Origin: JAVVHH01 sp965276815
GTDB lineage: Bacteria; Pseudomonadota; Alphaproteobacteria; Acetobacterales; Acetobacteraceae
DNA length: 64,000 nt
Assembly: GCA_965276815.1 (NCBI GenBank)
Contig: CBDIBE010000006.1
Coordinates: forward strand, 1 to 64,000
Reading direction: 5' to 3'
Under the pieces are notes generated by a model that did no database searches, had not been told where the DNA came from, and saw only the letters and a list, made by a program, of their open reading frames with translations. Both the position numbers and the translations under genes were made by a program. This document shows, piece by piece, positions 52,262 through 60,533 of the stretch (the first letter of the stretch is position 1; every line of letters starts with the position of its first letter).

Positions 52262-53475
52262 CAGGCGGTCTCCAATCCGGCGGGGTCCGCCGCGATGACC
52301 TGGGCCTCGACGACGTCGCCGACACGATGCGGGCGGGCGAGGCGGACACGGCTAAAATGCTCCGAATGGCCGGTATCGCCGCGCTCGGCGACGACGCGGA
52401 CGGTCCGGCCGAGGAAGCCGGCGTGAAACTCTGCGGCGATCGGGGCGGCGGCGGCGCGCAGGCGTTCGGCGCGCTCGCGCCGGAGGGGGACGGGGAGCGA
52501 AGGCATGCGGGCGGCGGGGGTTCCGGGGCGCTCGCTGTAGGGAAAGACGTGCAGGTAGGGCAGCCGGGCCTCGGTGACGAAGTCGAGCGTTTGCTGGAAC
52601 AAGGCATCCGTCTCCGTGGGGAAGCCGGCGATCAGGTCGGCGCCGATGGCAAGGCCGGGGCGGAGCCGGCGTGCCTGTTCGATCACAGCGAGGGCTTCGG
52701 CGCGGGAGTGGCGGCGGCGCATGCGCTTGAGGATGAGGCCGGCGCCGGATTGCAGTGAGAGGTGGAGATGCGGCATCAGGCGCGGCTGCTCGGCGAGCGT
52801 GTGCCAGAGGGTGGAATCGATGGCGGCCGGGTCGAGGGAGGAAAGGCGCAGCCGGGGCAGGTCTGGCACGGCTTGCAGGATGGCGCGCACGAGGTTGCCG
52901 AGGCGCGCGCCGGCGCTGGCGTAGCTGGCGAGGTCGACGCCGGTCAGGACCACCTCGTTGATGCCGGCTTCGGCCAGGGCGCCGACTTGCCGCACGGCTT
53001 CGGCCACCGGCACGGAACGGCTGGGGCCGCGGCCCTGCGGGATGATGCAGAAGGTGCAGGCGTGGTCGCAACCCTGCTGCACGTCGAGGAAGGCGCGGGC
53101 GCGGGCGGACAGGCCGGTGATCGCCGGCGCGGGATGGGTCCTGGCCTGCGAGATGTCCGCGACAGCGCCCGGCGCGCCCGCAAGCCAGCTTGCCGGCCGC
53201 AGCTTCTCCTGATTGCCGAGGACCCGGTGCACCCCAGGCAGCGCCGCCCAGCGCTCCGGCGCGATCTGCGCGGCGCAGCCGGTGACGACGATCTCAGCCC
53301 CCGGCCGGTCCCGGCGTGCCCGGGCGACGGCGCGGCGGCACTGCCGCTCCGCTTCCGCGGTGACCGCGCAGGTATTGACGACGACCGTGTCCGCGAGCCC
53401 GGAAGCGTGGCCACGGATAACCTCGCTCTCGAAGGCATTGAGCCGGCAGCCGAAGGTCAGGATCTCGAGGCTCAA
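52261..53475 (-). CDS. mtaB: tRNA t6A37 methylthiotransferase MtaB
   Basis: Radical-SAM methylthiotransferase of 404 residues that makes ms2t6A37 in tRNA. The UPF0004 domain (EILTFGCRLNAFESEVIRGH, VVNTCAVTAEAERQCRRAVA, EIVVTGCAAQIAPERWA) is followed by the radical-SAM cluster motif CDHACTFCIIPQGRG and TGADLIAGFPTETD-like text (GADLIAGFPTETDALFQQTL). A C-terminal TRAM-like tail follows. The dapF-mtaB-ftsY order is a common alphaproteobacterial operon; neighbours overlap by 1-4 bp. Confidence 0.96.
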   Translation of the reverse strand: MSLEILTFGCRLNAFESEVIRGHASGLADTVVVNTCAVTAEAERQCRRAVARARRDRPGAEIVVTGCAAQIAPERWAALPGVHRVLGNQEKLRPASWLAGAPGAVADISQARTHPAPAITGLSARARAFLDVQQGCDHACTFCIIPQGRGPSRSVPVAEAVRQVGALAEAGINEVVLTGVDLASYASAGARLGNLVRAILQAVPDLPRLRLSSLDPAAIDSTLWHTLAEQPRLMPHLHLSLQSGAGLILKRMRRRHSRAEALAVIEQARRLRPGLAIGADLIAGFPTETDALFQQTLDFVTEARLPYLHVFPYSERPGTPAARMPSLPVPLRRERAERLRAAAAPIAAEFHAGFLGRTVRVVAERGDTGHSEHFSRVRLARPHRVGDVVEAQVIAADPAGLETA

Positions 53476-54275
53476 AGCTCGACGACACCGCGGAAACTGG
53501 TCGCGACCGGCCCGGTCATCAGCACGTGGCCGGAAGGCGTGTACTCGATGTCCAGCACGCCGCCATCCATCGTCACCTCGACACGCCGCCCGGTCAGTCC
53601 GCGCCGATGCGCGTTGACCACGGCGGCGCAGGCGCCGGAGCCGCAGGCGAGCGTCAACCCGGCGCCGCGTTCCCAGACGCGCAGCCGCATGCGGTCGGGC
53701 TCGAGGACCTTGGCGTAGCCGACATTGACGCCCTCCGGGAACAGATCGTGCCGCTCCCAGCGGCGGCCGTGCTGCTCGACCAGGTCGGGATTACCGACGA
53801 AGAATGTGAGGTGCGGATTGCCCATGCTGCAGGCCACCGGGTCGCCTTGCAGCGGCAAATGCAGCGTGTCGGTTTCGTGGGCGAGCGGGATGTCGTCCCA
53901 GCCGAGCCAGGCCATGCCCATGTCCACGCGGATGCGGCCGTCGCCTAACCGCTCGGCGGTGAGGTCGCCGGCGCTGGTGCGGATCACGTGGTAGGGACGG
54001 CCGTCCTGCTCGAACAGCAGTTCGGCGACGCAGCGCGTGGCGTTGCCGCAGGCGCCGGCCTCGGAGCCATCCGGGTTGCGGATGCGCATGACCAGGTCGG
54101 CGTCGGTCCTGGGCGGCGGGGCGTGCAGGGTGATGAACTGGTCGCAGCCGATCCCGGTGTGCCGGTCCGCGAGCTGGCGGACCTGGCCGGGCGAGAGGTC
54201 GAGCGAGGCCGCACGCTCGTCGATGATGACGAAGTCGTTGCCTGCGCCGTGCATCTTTACGAATGGGATCGGCAT
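53472..54275 (-). CDS. dapF: Diaminopimelate epimerase
   Basis: Interconverts LL- and meso-diaminopimelate for lysine and peptidoglycan synthesis. ATG 54275 gives 267 residues starting IPFVKMHGAGNDFVIIDE; the longer ORF upstream is not homologous. The two catalytic cysteines are Cys76 in GACGNATRC and Cys about 216 in LACGSGACAAVV. The stop overlaps the mtaB start by 4 bp. Confidence 0.97.
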   Translation of the reverse strand: MPIPFVKMHGAGNDFVIIDERAASLDLSPGQVRQLADRHTGIGCDQFITLHAPPPRTDADLVMRIRNPDGSEAGACGNATRCVAELLFEQDGRPYHVIRTSAGDLTAERLGDGRIRVDMGMAWLGWDDIPLAHETDTLHLPLQGDPVACSMGNPHLTFFVGNPDLVEQHGRRWERHDLFPEGVNVGYAKVLEPDRMRLRVWERGAGLTLACGSGACAAVVNAHRRGLTGRRVEVTMDGGVLDIEYTPSGHVLMTGPVATSFRGVVEL

Positions 54276-54370
54276 CGGACTGCATATAGGGCATCGCCGG
54301 GTCGCGGTGAACTTGCCGATCTTCCGGGTCTGCCACTGGAGAACCCGGGTGGGACAGAATCGCTCGCCAC

Positions 54371-54405
54371 TCTCTTTCTCCCTCCGGGGCCCTCCGGGAG
54401 AGGGG
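54371..54405. repeat. Palindromic GGGAGAGGG-type backbone repeat
   Basis: CTCTTTCTCCCTCCGGGGCC followed by CTCCGGGAGAGGGG, an imperfect palindrome between dapF and the COQ9-family gene. It is nearly identical in its core (CGGGGCCCTCCGGGAGAGGG) to the copy at 29212-29244. Confidence 0.7.
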
Positions 54406-54421
54406 TCGATGTGCGAGCTGT

Positions 54422-55027
54422 TTAGGCGGCTTTGGGACGGAAGCGCTGGAGGGCGGCTTGGCCGCGGCGGCGCAAACTGCCGATGCGGCCGACATCGGCG
54501 AGGCGGCGGTCCAGGAAGGCGAGCGTCGGGGCATCGTCCTCGCTGTCGTCGCGCAGCCAATACAGTAGGGTCTTGCCGTAGACGGCGGCGAGGATCGCCC
54601 GCTTGGTGTACCAGCTGAAGTCGGCCGAGGTGTCGCCGGCCGCATGCCAGATCGCATCCGTGGTCCGCGCCGTGCAGCGCGCGGCCAGGGCCGCGCGGCC
54701 CGGCGCCAGCAGCGCGCCCAGCGCGCGCCGGACCGCGTCCTTGTAGGGCCGGTTTTGCTCGAAACGCAGCGCGATGACGGCACGGACGCGGGCCGGCAGC
54801 TTCATCCCAGACAGGTCGGTCGCGCCCGCGGCCTGCTCCATCCTGCGATCGGCGAGGTCGCAATAGGCCTCGATCATATCGAGCTGGCCGCCGGGAAACA
54901 GCAGGTCGGCATCCGGCCCGGCGGAAGCGAGCAGGGTCGCCATGGTCCAGCCGGACCGCTCGACCATCGGCAGCATGGCCTCGATGGCCGCGTCCCGCTC
55001 GGGGCTGCGCTCTGGGGCGGCAATCAT
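54422..55027 (-). CDS. COQ9-family ubiquinone biosynthesis protein
   Basis: Protein of 201 residues with a TetR-like helical fold: AIEAMLPMVERSGWTMATLL, LFPGGQLDMIEAYCDLADRR, MKLPARVRAVIALRFEQNRP and DTSADFSWYTKRAILAAVYG, then TLLYWLRDDSEDDAPTLAFL. The DxSADFxWYTKR motif is the COQ9 hallmark. It is thought to present lipid intermediates of ubiquinone synthesis. The ATG overlaps the def stop by 4 bp. Confidence 0.93.
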   Translation of the reverse strand: MIAAPERSPERDAAIEAMLPMVERSGWTMATLLASAGPDADLLFPGGQLDMIEAYCDLADRRMEQAAGATDLSGMKLPARVRAVIALRFEQNRPYKDAVRRALGALLAPGRAALAARCTARTTDAIWHAAGDTSADFSWYTKRAILAAVYGKTLLYWLRDDSEDDAPTLAFLDRRLADVGRIGSLRRRGQAALQRFRPKAA

Positions 55028-55566
55028 GTCCCGGCTGCCTGCTGATGCGCCCGGGCCAGTTCCTCGCTGAAGCCGAAGAGGCGGAAATCGTGCATGCGCA
55101 TCGGATAGAGGATCCCGTCCAAATGGTCGTATTCGTGCTGGACCACGCCGGCATGAAAGCCGCTGGCCTCGGCGCCGACCGGGTTGGCGTCGGTGTCGAC
55201 GCCGCGGTAGCGGACGCGCCGATGGCGGGGCACGGCGGCGCGCAGCCCCGGGATCGACAGGCAGCCCTCCCAGCGCAGCACCAACTCGTCGCCGAGCAGC
55301 TCGAGCTCGGGGTTGATCACGACAGTATTACCCATCTCGCCATCTCCCTCGGCGGGCTCGGTCCGGCCCGGCGGTATGCGGAACACGAACAGGCGCAGCG
55401 GCACATGGACCTGCGGCGCGGCGAGGCCGGCGCCCTGCGCGTCTTCCATCGTCTCGATCATGTCGGCCACGAGGCGGCGGATCTCCGGGGCGCCCGGGTC
55501 GGCGACCGGCTCGGCCTTGGCGAGCAAAACGGGATGGCCCATGCGGGCAATCTTCAGGATGGCCAT
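55024..55566 (-). CDS. def: Peptide deformylase
   Basis: Metallo-hydrolase of 180 residues that removes N-formyl groups from new proteins. The three motifs are present: GAGLAAPQ (45-52), EGCLS (100-104, Cys102 a metal ligand) and HEYDH (144-148; usual form HExxH). The AGLAAPQ motif is standard and Tyr replaces the more common Phe in HEFDH. The gene is divergent from rpsU and first in the def-COQ9 pair. A second deformylase elsewhere cannot be excluded. Confidence 0.93.
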   Translation of the reverse strand: MAILKIARMGHPVLLAKAEPVADPGAPEIRRLVADMIETMEDAQGAGLAAPQVHVPLRLFVFRIPPGRTEPAEGDGEMGNTVVINPELELLGDELVLRWEGCLSIPGLRAAVPRHRRVRYRGVDTDANPVGAEASGFHAGVVQHEYDHLDGILYPMRMHDFRLFGFSEELARAHQQAAGT

Positions 55567-55713
55567 GCACGATCATATGGGCCAGGCCACAGCGGACGAA
55601 AGGCTTTGGCTTCAGCCGGAATGGGTGCTAAGGAAGCGACTCCGCAGCGAAGGGCTGTACGGAGATGCTTTGACACGCCCGTAGCCGGGCAAGCGACAGG
55701 AGATGGCGGCCAA

Positions 55714-55917
55714 GTGCAGGTTCTCGTCCGAGACAATAATGTCGATCAGGCGCTGAAGGCGCTCAAGAAGAAGATGCAGCGGGAGGGCGTGTTCCGCGAA
55801 ATGAAGCTACGCCGCCACTACGAGAAGCCGTCTGAGCGCCGCGCCCGCGAGGCTGCGGAAGCCGTTCGCCGCGCCCGCAAGATGGAGCGCAAGCGACTGG
55901 AGCGCGAGGGCTTCTAA
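55714..55917 (+). CDS. rpsU: 30S ribosomal protein S21
   Basis: S21 of 67 residues starting at GTG 55714, where homology begins (VQVLVRDNNVDQALKALKKK); AGGAG lies about 11 bases upstream. It continues MQREGVFREMKLRRHYEKPS and ends with a basic helix typical of alphaproteobacterial S21. The long ORF reading through from 55045 is a shadow of def. Confidence 0.95.
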   Translation: MQVLVRDNNVDQALKALKKKMQREGVFREMKLRRHYEKPSERRAREAAEAVRRARKMERKRLEREGF

Positions 55918-56265
55918 GTTTCGGCCCGCCAGTTTTCGGTGCCAATCGCCGGGACGATTGGGTGGTCCATTCGAATCGTACGCTATTCGTTAGCGTAGAT
56001 AACGCCACAGTGACGTGCACTGCAGCATAATCTCTGCCGGGCACCGTGCCAGCCTGTCGCAACAGCGGGCGAATGTGCGCCAGGCCATCGCAGCCTAAGC
56101 GGCCAAAGATACATTCACGATTCCTTACGGGCGTGCCGCCAGCGTGAATCACATCAGTTGCAATGTGGAATGCATTGCAGCCCACGGTGATTTTCGCTTG
56201 CGCGCCAAACTATTGCCGCTTTCCGAGCGCTTATAAGGGAAGGTCCGAACAGGAGTTCAGTTTCT
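55918..56265. other. Intergenic stretch after rpsU
   Basis: 348 bp without a recognisable gene. A perfect stem TACGCTA / TAGCGTA with loop TTCGT lies at 55979-55997 and may help end rpsU transcription, although no T-run follows. An open minus-strand frame crosses the region but matches nothing. AGGAG about ten bases before 56266 serves the glycosyltransferase gene, so its promoter should lie in the last 200 bp. Confidence 0.5.
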
Positions 56266-57318
56266 ATGCGAATCGCGCAAATCGCTCCGCTTCATGAAGC
56301 GGTCCCCCCTAGGCTGTATGGGGGCACGGAGCGCGTGGTCTCCTATCTCACCGAAGAGCTGGTTGCCCTTGGTCACGATGTGACCCTTTTTGCTTCAGGC
56401 GATTCGATCACCTCGGCCCGGCTCGAGCCGATCTGGCCGCGCGCCCTGCGCCTCGACCCGGCAATCCGCGACCCGATCGCGCCGCACATGCTGCTGATGG
56501 AGGCCGCGCGCCGGCAGGCCGGCGAATTCGACGTGCTGCATTTCCATATGGATTATTGGCCGTTCAGCCTGTTCAGCCGGCAGCGGACGCCGTTCGTCAC
56601 GACGATGCACGGCCGTCTCGACCTGGCCGAGCTGCAGCCAGTGTTCAATACGTTCCCGCACGCGCCGATCGTCTCGATCTCCGACGCGCAGCGCCGCCCG
56701 CTGCCGCAGGCGCGCTACGTCGCGACCGTGCATCACGGCCTGCCGGAGAACTTGCTGACGCCGCAGCCGTCCAAGCACGATTACCTTGCCTTCCTGGGCC
56801 GGATCGCGCCGGAGAAGGGGCCGGACAAGGCGATCCGCATTGCCCGCGCTTGTGGGATGAAGCTGAAGATCGCGGCCAAGGTCGACCGGGTCGACCAAGT
56901 CTATTTCGACGAGGCGATCCGCCCGATGCTGGCGGATGGCGGCGTCGAGATGATCGGCGAGATCAACGAGGCACAAAAGCCGGGATTCCTGTCGGGCGCG
57001 GCCGGGCTGCTGATGCCGATCGACTGGCCGGAGCCGTTCGGCCTCGTGATGATCGAGGCGATGGCCTGCGGTACGCCGGTCGTCGCGTTCAACCGCGGCT
57101 CGGTCCCGGAGATCATCGAGAACGGGCTGTCCGGCTTCATCGTCGAGGACGAGCAGGGGGCGATGTCGGCGGTGAACCGGCTCAGCTCGCTGTCGCGCGC
57201 CACGGTGCGCGAGCGGTTCGAGACCCGCTTCACGGCGCGGCGAATGGCGGAGGATTATTTGGACATTTATCGCACGCTGGCGGGCGAGGACCGTTCCGTC
57301 CTGCGCGCGATCGCTTAA
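56266..57318 (+). CDS. Glycosyltransferase family 4 protein
   Basis: GT-B fold retaining glycosyltransferase of 350 residues: N-terminal MRIAQIAPLHEAVPPRLYGG, TERVVSYLTEELVALGHDVT and DVLHFHMDYW; C-terminal domain FLGRIAPEKGPDKAIRIARA, then GAAGLLMPIDWPEPFGLVMI, EAMACGTPVVAFNRGSVPEI with the Glu-x7-Glu type nucleotide-sugar site. The sugar and acceptor are not evident. It stands alone between rpsU and the pnt operon. Confidence 0.92.
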   Translation: MRIAQIAPLHEAVPPRLYGGTERVVSYLTEELVALGHDVTLFASGDSITSARLEPIWPRALRLDPAIRDPIAPHMLLMEAARRQAGEFDVLHFHMDYWPFSLFSRQRTPFVTTMHGRLDLAELQPVFNTFPHAPIVSISDAQRRPLPQARYVATVHHGLPENLLTPQPSKHDYLAFLGRIAPEKGPDKAIRIARACGMKLKIAAKVDRVDQVYFDEAIRPMLADGGVEMIGEINEAQKPGFLSGAAGLLMPIDWPEPFGLVMIEAMACGTPVVAFNRGSVPEIIENGLSGFIVEDEQGAMSAVNRLSSLSRATVRERFETRFTARRMAEDYLDIYRTLAGEDRSVLRAIA

Positions 57319-57329
57319 GCCACCCGACC

Positions 57330-57420
57330 AAAAGCCCTCTTCCTTCGGGAGAGGGTTGGGTGAGGGCATTCTCGGCGGAAACACCCTCACCCTCAACCTC
57401 TCCCGGAGGGAGAGGCAGAA
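57330..57420. repeat. Facing pair of GGGAGAGGG-type palindromes
   Basis: AAAAGCCCTCTTCCTTCGGG with GAGAGGGTTGGGTGAGGG is followed by the inverse series CACCCTCACCCTCAACCTCT and CCCGGAGGGAGAGG. The two halves are inverse copies, as at 39008-39134. They lie between the convergent glycosyltransferase and pntB genes, and could act as a bidirectional terminator. Confidence 0.75.
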
Positions 57421-57430
57421 AAAAGGGAGG

Positions 57431-58834
57431 TTAGTGGAGGGCTTGGGCGATTTCGTCGGTCATCTTTTTGGCGTCGCCGAACAGCATCATCGTGTTCGGG
57501 CGAAAGAACAGCTCGTTTTCCACGCCAGCATAGCCGGATGCCATGCTGCGCTTGATGAACAACACCGTCCGTGCCTTTTCGACGTCGAGGATCGGCATGC
57601 CGTAGATCGCCGATTTGGGGTCGGTCTTGGCGGCCGGGTTGGTGACATCGTTTGCGCCGATCACGTAGGCCACGTCGGCGGTGCTGAACTCGGTGTTGAT
57701 CTCGTCGAGCTCGAACACCTCGTCATAGGGCACGTTGGCCTCGGCCAGCAGGACGTTCATGTGGCCGGGCATGCGGCCGGCGACCGGGTGGATGGCGTAT
57801 TTGACGTCGACGCCCTCTTTCTTGAGCGTGTCGGCCATCTCGCGCAGCGAGTGCTGGGCTTGCGCCACCGCCATGCCGTAGCCCGGCACGATGATCACCT
57901 TGGACGCGTTCTTCATGATGAAAGCCGCATCGTCGGCGTTGCCGGAGCGGACGGTGCGGTCCTGCGGCACGCCAGGGCCAGCACCGGCGCCGCCGCTATC
58001 GGTGCCGAAGCCGCCTAGCAGCACGTTGATGATGCTGCGGTTCATGCCCTTGCACATGATGTAGGACAGGATCGCGCCCGAGGCGCCGACCAGCGCGCCG
58101 GTGATGATCAGGGCCAGGTTCTGGATGGTGAAACCGATGCCGCAGGCCGCCCAGCCGGAATAGCTGTTCAGCATGGAGACGATCACCGGCATGTCGGCGC
58201 CGCCGATCGGCATGATGATCAGGAAGCCCAGGCCGAGGGCGACGAGCGCGATCATCCAGAACAAGACCTGGCTGCTAGTGCCGACGAAGATGATGATCAG
58301 CACCAGCAGCAGGACGCCCAGGAATAGGTTAAGCAGGTGCTGGTTGGGGAAGATGAGCGGGGCGCCCTTCATGATCCCCTGCAGCTTGGCGAACGCGATT
58401 AGCGAGCCGGAGAAGGTGATTGCGCCGATCGCCAGGCCGATCGACATCTCGATCAGCGACTGCATGTGGATCGCGCCGGGCACGCCGATGCCGAACGCCG
58501 CCGGCGCGTTCAGTGCGGCCGCCGCCACGAACACGGCAGCCAAGCCCACCAGCGAGTGGAACGCGGCCACGAGTTGCGGCAGCGCGGTCATTTGGATCCG
58601 CCGCGCCACCACGACGCCGGCCGAGCCGCCGATTGCGATCGCCAGCAGGATCAGCAGGAAAGCGCCGCCGCCCATGCCGTTGTGCAGCAACGTGGCCAGC
58701 ACGGCGATCACCATGCCGATCATGCCGAACATGTTGCCCTGGCGCGAGGTGACCGGGCTCGACAGCCCGCGCAGCGCCAGGATGAACAGGATTGCGGCGA
58801 TCAGGTAGACGAAGGAGGTGAGGGACGCGCTCAT
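57431..58834 (-). CDS. pntB: NAD(P) transhydrogenase subunit beta
   Basis: Membrane-bound proton-translocating transhydrogenase beta subunit of 467 residues. Up to about nine membrane segments (for instance FVYLIAAILFILALRGLSSP, MFGMIGMVIAVLATLLHNGM) are followed by the NADP-binding domain III with VIIVPGYGMAVAQAQHSLRE, YAIHPVAGRMPGHMNVLLAE and TDVVLVIGANDVTNPAA-like text (AYVIGANDVTNPAAKTDPKS). The three-gene form is typical of alphaproteobacteria. The start overlaps the pntAB stop by 4 bp. Confidence 0.97.
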   Translation of the reverse strand: MSASLTSFVYLIAAILFILALRGLSSPVTSRQGNMFGMIGMVIAVLATLLHNGMGGGAFLLILLAIAIGGSAGVVVARRIQMTALPQLVAAFHSLVGLAAVFVAAAALNAPAAFGIGVPGAIHMQSLIEMSIGLAIGAITFSGSLIAFAKLQGIMKGAPLIFPNQHLLNLFLGVLLLVLIIIFVGTSSQVLFWMIALVALGLGFLIIMPIGGADMPVIVSMLNSYSGWAACGIGFTIQNLALIITGALVGASGAILSYIMCKGMNRSIINVLLGGFGTDSGGAGAGPGVPQDRTVRSGNADDAAFIMKNASKVIIVPGYGMAVAQAQHSLREMADTLKKEGVDVKYAIHPVAGRMPGHMNVLLAEANVPYDEVFELDEINTEFSTADVAYVIGANDVTNPAAKTDPKSAIYGMPILDVEKARTVLFIKRSMASGYAGVENELFFRPNTMMLFGDAKKMTDEIAQALH

Positions 58835-59253
58835 CCCTTTCGCACCGGCTTCTTATTGGATTGGAACATCGAAAGCATTCGTTGCGTCACGGTGAAGCCG
58901 CCGAAGATGTTCACGCTCGCCAGCATCACCGCGATGAAGCCGAAGAACCGGGCCCAGGCGCTGTCGCCGAGCCCGACCGCCAGGATCGCGCCGACCACGA
59001 TCACCGAGGAGATCGCGTTGGTCACCGCCATCAGCGGCGAGTGCAGCGCTGGGGTGACGTTCCAGACCACGTAATAGCCGACGAAACAGGCCATCAGGAA
59101 CACGGCGAACAGGAATACGAAGGGTTCGACCGCCTGCGCCACCGGCTCGATCGGCGCCAGCGCTTGGGCGGAGGCGGCGTGCAGCTGATTGGCCAGAGCG
59201 GTCGCGCGCTCGGCGATCCGCGCCGCCTGGTCCGCGTAGAGATTGGGGTCCAT
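58831..59253 (-). CDS. pntAB: NAD(P) transhydrogenase subunit alpha part 2
   Basis: Small membrane part of the split alpha subunit, 140 residues, ATG 59253. Three or four membrane helices (FVFLFAVFLMACFVGYYVVW, LMAVTNAISSVIVVGAILAV, FFGFIAVMLASVNIFGGFTV) end in TQRMLSMFQSNKKP. It links the NAD domain (PntAA) to the proton channel. The longer ORF around it is a shadow of pntAA in another frame. Confidence 0.95.
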   Translation of the reverse strand: MDPNLYADQAARIAERATALANQLHAASAQALAPIEPVAQAVEPFVFLFAVFLMACFVGYYVVWNVTPALHSPLMAVTNAISSVIVVGAILAVGLGDSAWARFFGFIAVMLASVNIFGGFTVTQRMLSMFQSNKKPVRKG

Positions 59254-59264
59254 GTGTCCTCCGG

Positions 59265-60410
59265 TTAGGCTGCGGCCGCGGCTGCGGGCTGGAATTGCGC
59301 ATGCACGACCTGGCCGCCGCGGGTCAGCATGACGCCGCGGACGATATCGTCCGTCTCGGGCAACACGGGTCGCTTGGCGTCCTTGTCCCAGAAGGTCGAG
59401 AGGAAGGTGAGCAGGTTGCGGGCGTAGAGGCTGCTGGCGGCAACCGCGATGCGGGCGGGCCAGTTGCGGTAGCCGAGCACGCGGACGCCGTTCGGGGTAG
59501 TGATGGCTTCGCCGGGCGTGGTCGCGGCGCAGTTGCCGCCGGCTTCGGCCGCGAGGTCGACGACGACGCTGCCGGGCTTCATGCTGTCGACCATGGGCTG
59601 GGTGACTATGACCGGAGCCTTGCGGCCCTGCACGAGCGCGGTGCAGATCACTAGGTCGTTCTTCGCCACGGTGGTGGCCATCAGCTCGGCCTGCTTCTGG
59701 CGGAACGCGTCGCTCATCTCGCGGGCATAGGCGCCGGTCTGCCCCGCCGTCTCCTCGTCCTCGACGCCGACGAAGTTCGCGCCGAGCGACTTGATCTCCT
59801 CCTTGGCCGCCGGGCGTACGTCGGTGGCCGACACGATGGCGCCCAGCCGCCGCGCCGTCGCGATCGCTTGCAGCCCGGCGACACCCGCCCCGATCACGAA
59901 CACCCGCGCCGGCGGCACGGTGCCGGCAGCCGTCATCATCATCGGAAAGCCGCGCTCGAACGCGGCCGCGCCCTCGATCACCGCGCGATAGCCGGCGAGG
60001 TTGGCCTGGCTGCTCAGCACGTCCATGCTCTGCGCTCGGGTGATCCGCGGCAGCAGTTCCATCGCCACTACGTCGACCCCGGCCTGCGCCAGCGAGGGCA
60101 CCAGATCGGCGTCGCCCTGCGCGCCGCTCACGCAGAGCAGCAGCGCGCCGCGCGGGATGACCGCGCGGTCCGCCGGGCCGGGCATCTGCACGGCCAAGAC
60201 GATCTCCGACCCGGTCAGCGCCGATTGCGCGTCCGGCGCGATCTCGGCGCCGGCCGCCTGGTAGTCGGCGTCGGCGATCGCCGTGCCCTGCCCCGCCCCC
60301 GCCTCGACCGCCACGGTCAGCCCCATGACGACCAGTTTCTTGACCGTCTCCGGCGTTGCCGCGACGCGCGTTTCCGCGGGGGCACGTTCCTTCAACACCG
60401 CAAGGCGCAT
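59265..60410 (-). CDS. pntAA: NAD(P) transhydrogenase subunit alpha part 1
   Basis: NAD-binding domain I of the split alpha subunit, 381 residues. ATG 60410 has AGAGGAA seven bases upstream and starts MRLAVLKERAPAETRVAATP; the ORF extends 19 codons further without support. The Rossmann loop is VFVIGAGVAGLQAIATARRL and the RQD-type region precedes DLAAEAGGNCAATTPGEA. It is the first gene of pntAA-pntAB-pntB. Confidence 0.96.
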   Translation of the reverse strand: MRLAVLKERAPAETRVAATPETVKKLVVMGLTVAVEAGAGQGTAIADADYQAAGAEIAPDAQSALTGSEIVLAVQMPGPADRAVIPRGALLLCVSGAQGDADLVPSLAQAGVDVVAMELLPRITRAQSMDVLSSQANLAGYRAVIEGAAAFERGFPMMMTAAGTVPPARVFVIGAGVAGLQAIATARRLGAIVSATDVRPAAKEEIKSLGANFVGVEDEETAGQTGAYAREMSDAFRQKQAELMATTVAKNDLVICTALVQGRKAPVIVTQPMVDSMKPGSVVVDLAAEAGGNCAATTPGEAITTPNGVRVLGYRNWPARIAVAASSLYARNLLTFLSTFWDKDAKRPVLPETDDIVRGVMLTRGGQVVHAQFQPAAAAAA

Positions 60411-60533
60411 GCGACGTTCCTCTTTCCAATCCCAGGTAAGATGCGTCGGCCCCGCTTGCGGGCGCAAGAGGGTGGGGTCTTGCGCTCACCAGGGGTGCCG
60501 GGCTTTATAAGTTCATTCCTCTCGGAGACTAGA